From: UCB3 sp964415605
GTDB lineage: Bacteria; Chloroflexota; Anaerolineae; Epilineales; Epilineaceae
Direction of reading: 5' to 3'
Assembly: GCA_964415605.1 (NCBI GenBank)
Contig: CAYQBA010000099.1
Span: 1-16,955 of the forward strand
Length of the DNA: 16,955 nt
The notes beneath the pieces are model-generated. The model saw only the letters and a list, made by a program, of their open reading frames with translations. It searched no databases and was not told the DNA's origin. Positions 14,401 through 16,955 of the stretch are shown piece after piece (position 1 is the stretch's first letter; every line of letters starts with the position of its first letter). The position numbers were made by a program, and so were the translations under genes.

Positions 14401-14475
14401 CGCAATGGCGGCGACGAGGGCATGACGGGCGCGACGACGGACGGGGTCAACGGGTGAACGGGCAAACCGATGCAT
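11401..14475 (-). CDS. Large secreted beta-propeller protein with Thr/Pro-rich tail
   Basis: The 1024-residue protein starts with a signal peptide (basic RRRARHA, hydrophobic LVAAIAVLGGLSL, cleavage after about AAA36). Residues 40-860 are propeller-like repeats with phrases such as ALWAGTRSGGLVRWD, IAIGPDGRKWLGTDRGL and DIWIGTEGWGVARY. These resemble 'two-component regulator propeller' (Reg_prop) repeats. No kinase, receiver or DNA-binding domain is attached, so a sensor role is not supported. Within the propeller a motif LDxKGT....DDxW recurs four times (185, 268, 375, 492). The last 163 residues are low-complexity Thr/Pro/Ala/Arg with two 'H...LP' motifs. It is probably exported and surface-associated; the ligand is unknown. 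The start is ATG 14475, which begins the signal peptide. Confidence 0.85.
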   Translation of the reverse strand: MHRFARSPVDPVRRRARHALVAAIAVLGGLSLPAAARPADDLPVGQWTTFANGDDILALALEGNALWAGTRSGGLVRWDLQTGTYHQYLRPQDPIAGNTVHDIAIGPDGRKWLGTDRGLTMFAEGDPTSPADDAWHTFNVANTAGGLSSDDIRAVLVDGNHVWVGMAQVWDAEVGAWSGGGVGRLDTRGTLAPNDDTWAPIATFASTYKRTPDGAETFGLVSDNVNDLVLTASGDLWAATSPHWGLEKTADPDEPPTWSRMHGGVSFLDTKGTPDVADDRWQGTSCYSMQVTLTCHVQALAVDANDWVWAAIQGRGIMYWRANEPTLVDDRTRRIDIPDRRGGDTVNAIALGPADVPTLANTVWLARSRGGLSVLDHKGTLRNQEDDVWNFGLGLAFTTEDGLARDTAQALVVTRDTAWIGTGAVNGIAGGIDRLSIKDLTFGDRLTTRRAPTTNFIADIDFGQPGTGWQDHVWLATGSRAQRRFGAGVIDLDTKGTPNVDDDGWNAHSMASTDPDGKLPWTGLIGDNVHAVKVQGDRVWFGSTESLWDAKNRKYVDGGLTVFEGGAWTSRTVENTGGGTGGLRDGSVSSLALGCDGSLWVGTGSPWDALGAGVDVLTPGASVHQRTQDTWKGYSYTTLASNNTTGIAVDCAAGQVWVSAAHHMSVPDGTSPGGNLVGGGVARFNIAAGTWEKFDTRNGLVTYAESALRAEVLSVAAGPGGRAWVGGYGTDKTSTEALVNDKPFWPAVINQWNAPGWQNAVFDRSGWVSDIALDAGGRLWVATTRGGTARDAAASESWRVDRATGGLWVYDTLDVTAPPLAILQPESSGIVAGDVSVVAVAPNGDIWIGTEGWGVARYRLNGDAPTPTPTGPASATTPTTPTRGATASATATPRASASPTRATVESTPTRQATATPTAGGGHRAFLPIARQVRAANLPTATRPRVSATPRATRTPTPMPGTPTVGTPQTPGTPPPASSTPVRSATPAPTGAATQAASRTPTRSATAGPDGHTIHLPRLFQRRQR
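11404..11892 (-). repeat. Low-complexity Thr/Pro-rich coding region
   Basis: The DNA is biased to codons for Thr, Pro, Ala, Ser and Arg and encodes the C-terminal 163 residues of the propeller protein, with many TPT, ATP and SAT units. Such tails often act as wall-spanning, sometimes glycosylated linkers. The bias also produces long spurious open frames on the other strand. Confidence 0.75.
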
Positions 14476-14640
14476 GGATGAGCTTCACAACCTTCCCAGA
14501 ACGCGCCGCGGACCAGCTCCGGGCGGCAAACGCACGCTTCAACGGCAACAAGGCACGTGCATGCGGGCGCGACGTGCATTCCATATGACGTTGTGAGGTC
14601 CGCCGGCGTAACGGCCAGCTTGGCACATGGCCTTCAGCAC

Positions 14641-14680
14641 AACGACCGGGGCCGCGCGAATCGCGCGGCCCCGGTTCGTT
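14641..14680 (-). terminator. Very strong GC-rich hairpin, likely terminator of the last gene
   Basis: A perfect 15-bp inverted repeat, ACCGGGGCCGCGCGA (14645-14659) and its complement (14661-14675), is extended by AACG/CGTT with one bulged T. It lies about 50 bp past the stop of the secreted protein gene at 14733. The U-run after it is poor on the minus strand, so termination may be structure-driven or Rho-assisted. Confidence 0.55.
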
Positions 14681-14732
14681 TGAGGCTATCCGTGGGGCGG
14701 GCAAGCCCGCCCCCCTCGACCCGTCGTCCCGC

Positions 14733-16955
14733 TTACGGGAACGACGGCTGTCCGGTGCACGTCGGCTTGCGCTGCGGCGTGAAGAAGTCGAAGATCGGCA
14801 CGGCCTCGAACGCCTTGGACTCGTCGCCCGGCACGTCCGGGGCACCCAGGGTGCCGTTGATCCGCTCGACGACCACGCCGCCCAGGCCGACCAGGTTGCG
14901 CTGGAACCCACCGTTCGGGTCGAACACCTCGTGCTCCCAGAACGTCGCCGAGATCACCGCCGAGCCGAGGAAGCGCTGCGGCACGTAGCCCCAGGTCGCC
15001 AGGTCGATGTACTCGACCTGCCGGTCGTGCAGCTTCTGGCAGACGAAGTCGATCAACGCGTTCTGGTCGTACAGGATGATCGCGAAGTCGGTGAAGCCCG
15101 GCTTGGTCACCAGGTTGGTGATGGCGAGCTCGCTGTTGACGCCGCGGTTGCCCTTGGCCAGCAGCGGGACGGCCAGGACGGCCGAGCCGCTCTGCGTGCC
15201 GCCGGCAAGCTTGCCGACCTGCCAGTCGAACGCCACCTGCTCGGTGAGGGCGTTGTACGCCACCGCCTCGCGCCGCTCGCTGCGGGCCGGGTCGGCCCAC
15301 TTCTCGAGCAACACCACCGATTGGATGCGCGGCGGGTCGACCTGCTTGGTGCCAGGCGTCCACCATTCCTGGCTCTCGACACGGGCGTGACCCACCCAGT
15401 TGCCGCTCAGGCCGGCGATCACCGGCAGGAAGAAGGTCTGGCTGCCGCGCGGGCAGATCCAGTCCACCACCGTGGTGATCACGTCGCCGCTGCGATCCAG
15501 GAAGTAGACCTTGACCTTGGCCGCCGTGGTCCCCGACAGGTTCTGAACCTGGATCGCGGCGTCCCAGCCCTGGTACTCGCTGTAGATCAGCGGCGCGTAG
15601 TTCACCTGGCTGCCGATCGAGTACGTCGTGTCCTTGGCGTCGTCGTAGGTGTCCGACGGGAACCCGACGTAGCTGGTGAAGTGGTTCGGGCCCATCGTGT
15701 CGACCACGATGCCCAACGGCTGGCTGGCGCGAATCCAGGCGCTGCCGAGCCAGTCCGGTCCGACCACGGTGTTCGGGTCGAAGTGGACGCTCTCGCCCGG
15801 CGCCACCGCCAGCACGTCGCCGAGGATCGGCCGCAGGCAGTTATCCTGGCCCTTGAACCAGATCTCGATCGACGAGCAGCGGGTGCCGGAGTTGTGGATC
15901 CACAACCAGCTGTTCAGGCCGCCCTTGTTGGCGAACACCAGCGGCGCGTAGTACGCGAACTGGCCGAACACCGGGTCCATCGCACCCTCGAGGTACGTAC
16001 CGACGCCGACGTAGGCCGCGCTGACGTTCCGGTTCGGGTCCACCGGGTCGGGGCACGTGCGGTTGACGCTGACCACGAGCGGCTGGCCCTGGTTCTCACC
16101 GAAGTCCAGCACGATGCGGTTCGGCAGCACGTAGCGGCCACCCGACGAGTAGGCGTAGTCGAACCGCAGCCACTCGTCGTGGTCGCCCACGATGGCGAAG
16201 AACAGCTCGTCGCACGCCAGGTCGGAGAACGGCAGCTCGTTGCCGCGCTCGTCCTGGATGAGGTTGGTCGCGTTCAGCGAGTACATGATCCCGCTGCGGA
16301 TGCCCGGCGGCAGGTTCTGGGTCGTGTAGGTCCAGGCGCTGCCCGGCTTGAGCAGGCCCGTGCACTCCACCTTCAGCGGGCCGGCCGCCTGCGGCGGGCA
16401 CGCGCCCGCCTCGCCCCAGACCACCAGGAACCCGACCGTCGGCGCGCTGCCGACGTTCTGGACCTGCAGCCACGTCTCGCACTCACCGGTGTCGAGCGCC
16501 GGCAGCTGGATGCGGAAGTCCGCGCCGCTGCACGGCACGAAGATCTCGACGCGATCGTCGTGCGCCACCGGCGACAGGCACGGGTAGACCGTCCGCCCGG
16601 AGTTGACCGGGATGGCCGTGACTTCGACCGTGTTGCTCACGGTGCCGCACATGTCCGTCAGCGGCGGCACCATGATGGTCTCCATCACCGACTCGCCCGG
16701 CGCGACCGGCATCTTCGGGTCCTTGCCGTACGTCACCGTCTTCTTGAACACCTGCTCGCCCATGCTGGTCCGCAGGGTGTCGACGATCTCGATCTGGTCG
16801 AGGTACGTCGTGCCGACGTTGGTGATCTCGATGCAGAACGTCACCATCGCGCCCTGCCGGAACACCGTCGGCACCGGGCTGCCGGGGCACTGGCCATCGT
16901 ACGACACGGTCTTCTCGACCTGGATGGCCGGGCACTCGATCTTCGTCGTCTCGGT
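14733..16955 (-). CDS. Large secreted repeat protein, C-terminal part (N-terminus beyond window)
   Basis: The frame is open to the window edge, giving 740 residues without a start. A GTG at 16905-16907 could be mistaken for one, but the upstream codons read KIECPAIQVEKTV, clearly continuing a DUF11-like bacterial adhesion module (VEKTV... VTFCIEITNVG...LDQIEIVDTL, about residues 13-60). After a Cys-containing region come four degenerate modules, each opening with a PL/LP segment followed by a hydrophobic strand ending in N: LQVQNVGS (about 163), LWIHNSGT (351), IQVQNLSG (468) and LAITNLVT (610). This beta-sandwich style is common in large secreted proteins of Chloroflexota-like bacteria (my recollection). 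No membrane anchor, catalytic motif or LPxTG signal is visible. It ends with TPQRKPTCTGQPSFP. Confidence 0.8.
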   Translation of the reverse strand, partial: TETTKIECPAIQVEKTVSYDGQCPGSPVPTVFRQGAMVTFCIEITNVGTTYLDQIEIVDTLRTSMGEQVFKKTVTYGKDPKMPVAPGESVMETIMVPPLTDMCGTVSNTVEVTAIPVNSGRTVYPCLSPVAHDDRVEIFVPCSGADFRIQLPALDTGECETWLQVQNVGSAPTVGFLVVWGEAGACPPQAAGPLKVECTGLLKPGSAWTYTTQNLPPGIRSGIMYSLNATNLIQDERGNELPFSDLACDELFFAIVGDHDEWLRFDYAYSSGGRYVLPNRIVLDFGENQGQPLVVSVNRTCPDPVDPNRNVSAAYVGVGTYLEGAMDPVFGQFAYYAPLVFANKGGLNSWLWIHNSGTRCSSIEIWFKGQDNCLRPILGDVLAVAPGESVHFDPNTVVGPDWLGSAWIRASQPLGIVVDTMGPNHFTSYVGFPSDTYDDAKDTTYSIGSQVNYAPLIYSEYQGWDAAIQVQNLSGTTAAKVKVYFLDRSGDVITTVVDWICPRGSQTFFLPVIAGLSGNWVGHARVESQEWWTPGTKQVDPPRIQSVVLLEKWADPARSERREAVAYNALTEQVAFDWQVGKLAGGTQSGSAVLAVPLLAKGNRGVNSELAITNLVTKPGFTDFAIILYDQNALIDFVCQKLHDRQVEYIDLATWGYVPQRFLGSAVISATFWEHEVFDPNGGFQRNLVGLGGVVVERINGTLGAPDVPGDESKAFEAVPIFDFFTPQRKPTCTGQPSFP

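Noticed and set aside
11401..14475. Two-component sensor assignment for the propeller protein
   Set aside because: The repeats resemble Reg_prop, but there is no transmembrane region after the propeller, nor a kinase or output domain; the tail is low complexity.
16905..16907. GTG as the start of the last secreted protein
   Set aside because: The frame upstream is open to the edge and reads as a continuing adhesion module; no signal peptide follows the GTG.

Overview
This is a very GC-rich bacterial chromosome segment, mostly housekeeping genes with a block of secreted proteins at the right end. No mobile element, phage gene or CRISPR array is visible. I infer a Chloroflexota-like (Anaerolineae or relatives) bacterium. 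The reasons are the Thr/Pro-rich tail ending in 'LP...R' motifs on a secreted propeller protein, the tandem surface modules of the last gene, a sortase beside housekeeping genes, and the order infC-rpmI-rplT-rRNA methyltransferase. The lineage is an inference from style, not from a search.

Left part (1-3470). The start of a membrane protein (minus, cut by the window edge) diverges from a small cytoplasmic sulfite-oxidase-like molybdoenzyme (365-997). The latter converges on, and overlaps by 43 bp, a SpoU/TrmH rRNA methyltransferase (955-1797). Upstream of that on the minus strand lie rplT, rpmI and infC, with tRNA-Val(GAC) in front. infC has no ATG, GTG or TTG in the right place. It almost certainly starts at an AUC codon (3284-3286) behind a strong Shine-Dalgarno sequence, and it carries a long acidic C-terminal extension. 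A terminator-like hairpin sits in its leader.

Middle (3470-8850). A DUF4399 lipoprotein with its own good sigma-70-type promoter faces glyA across a hairpin. glyA and rsmG diverge from a compact region around the palindrome GTATAC. rsmG is followed by a membrane-anchored sortase with a promoter inside the 3' end of rsmG, then by selA (selenocysteine synthase), which overlaps the sortase stop by GTGA. selA runs 130 bp into the convergent gyrA gene. The overlap encodes the non-conserved tails of both proteins.

Right part (8717-16955, all minus). It holds gyrA with an extended -10 promoter, a large secreted beta-propeller-type protein with a Thr/Pro-rich tail, and the C-terminal 740 residues of a second large secreted protein built of DUF11-like and degenerate repeated Ig-like modules. 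I see no convincing new multi-gene system. The most unusual points are the AUC start and leader of infC, the selA/gyrA tail overlap, the symmetric glyA/rsmG promoter region, and the repeated motifs in the two secreted proteins.
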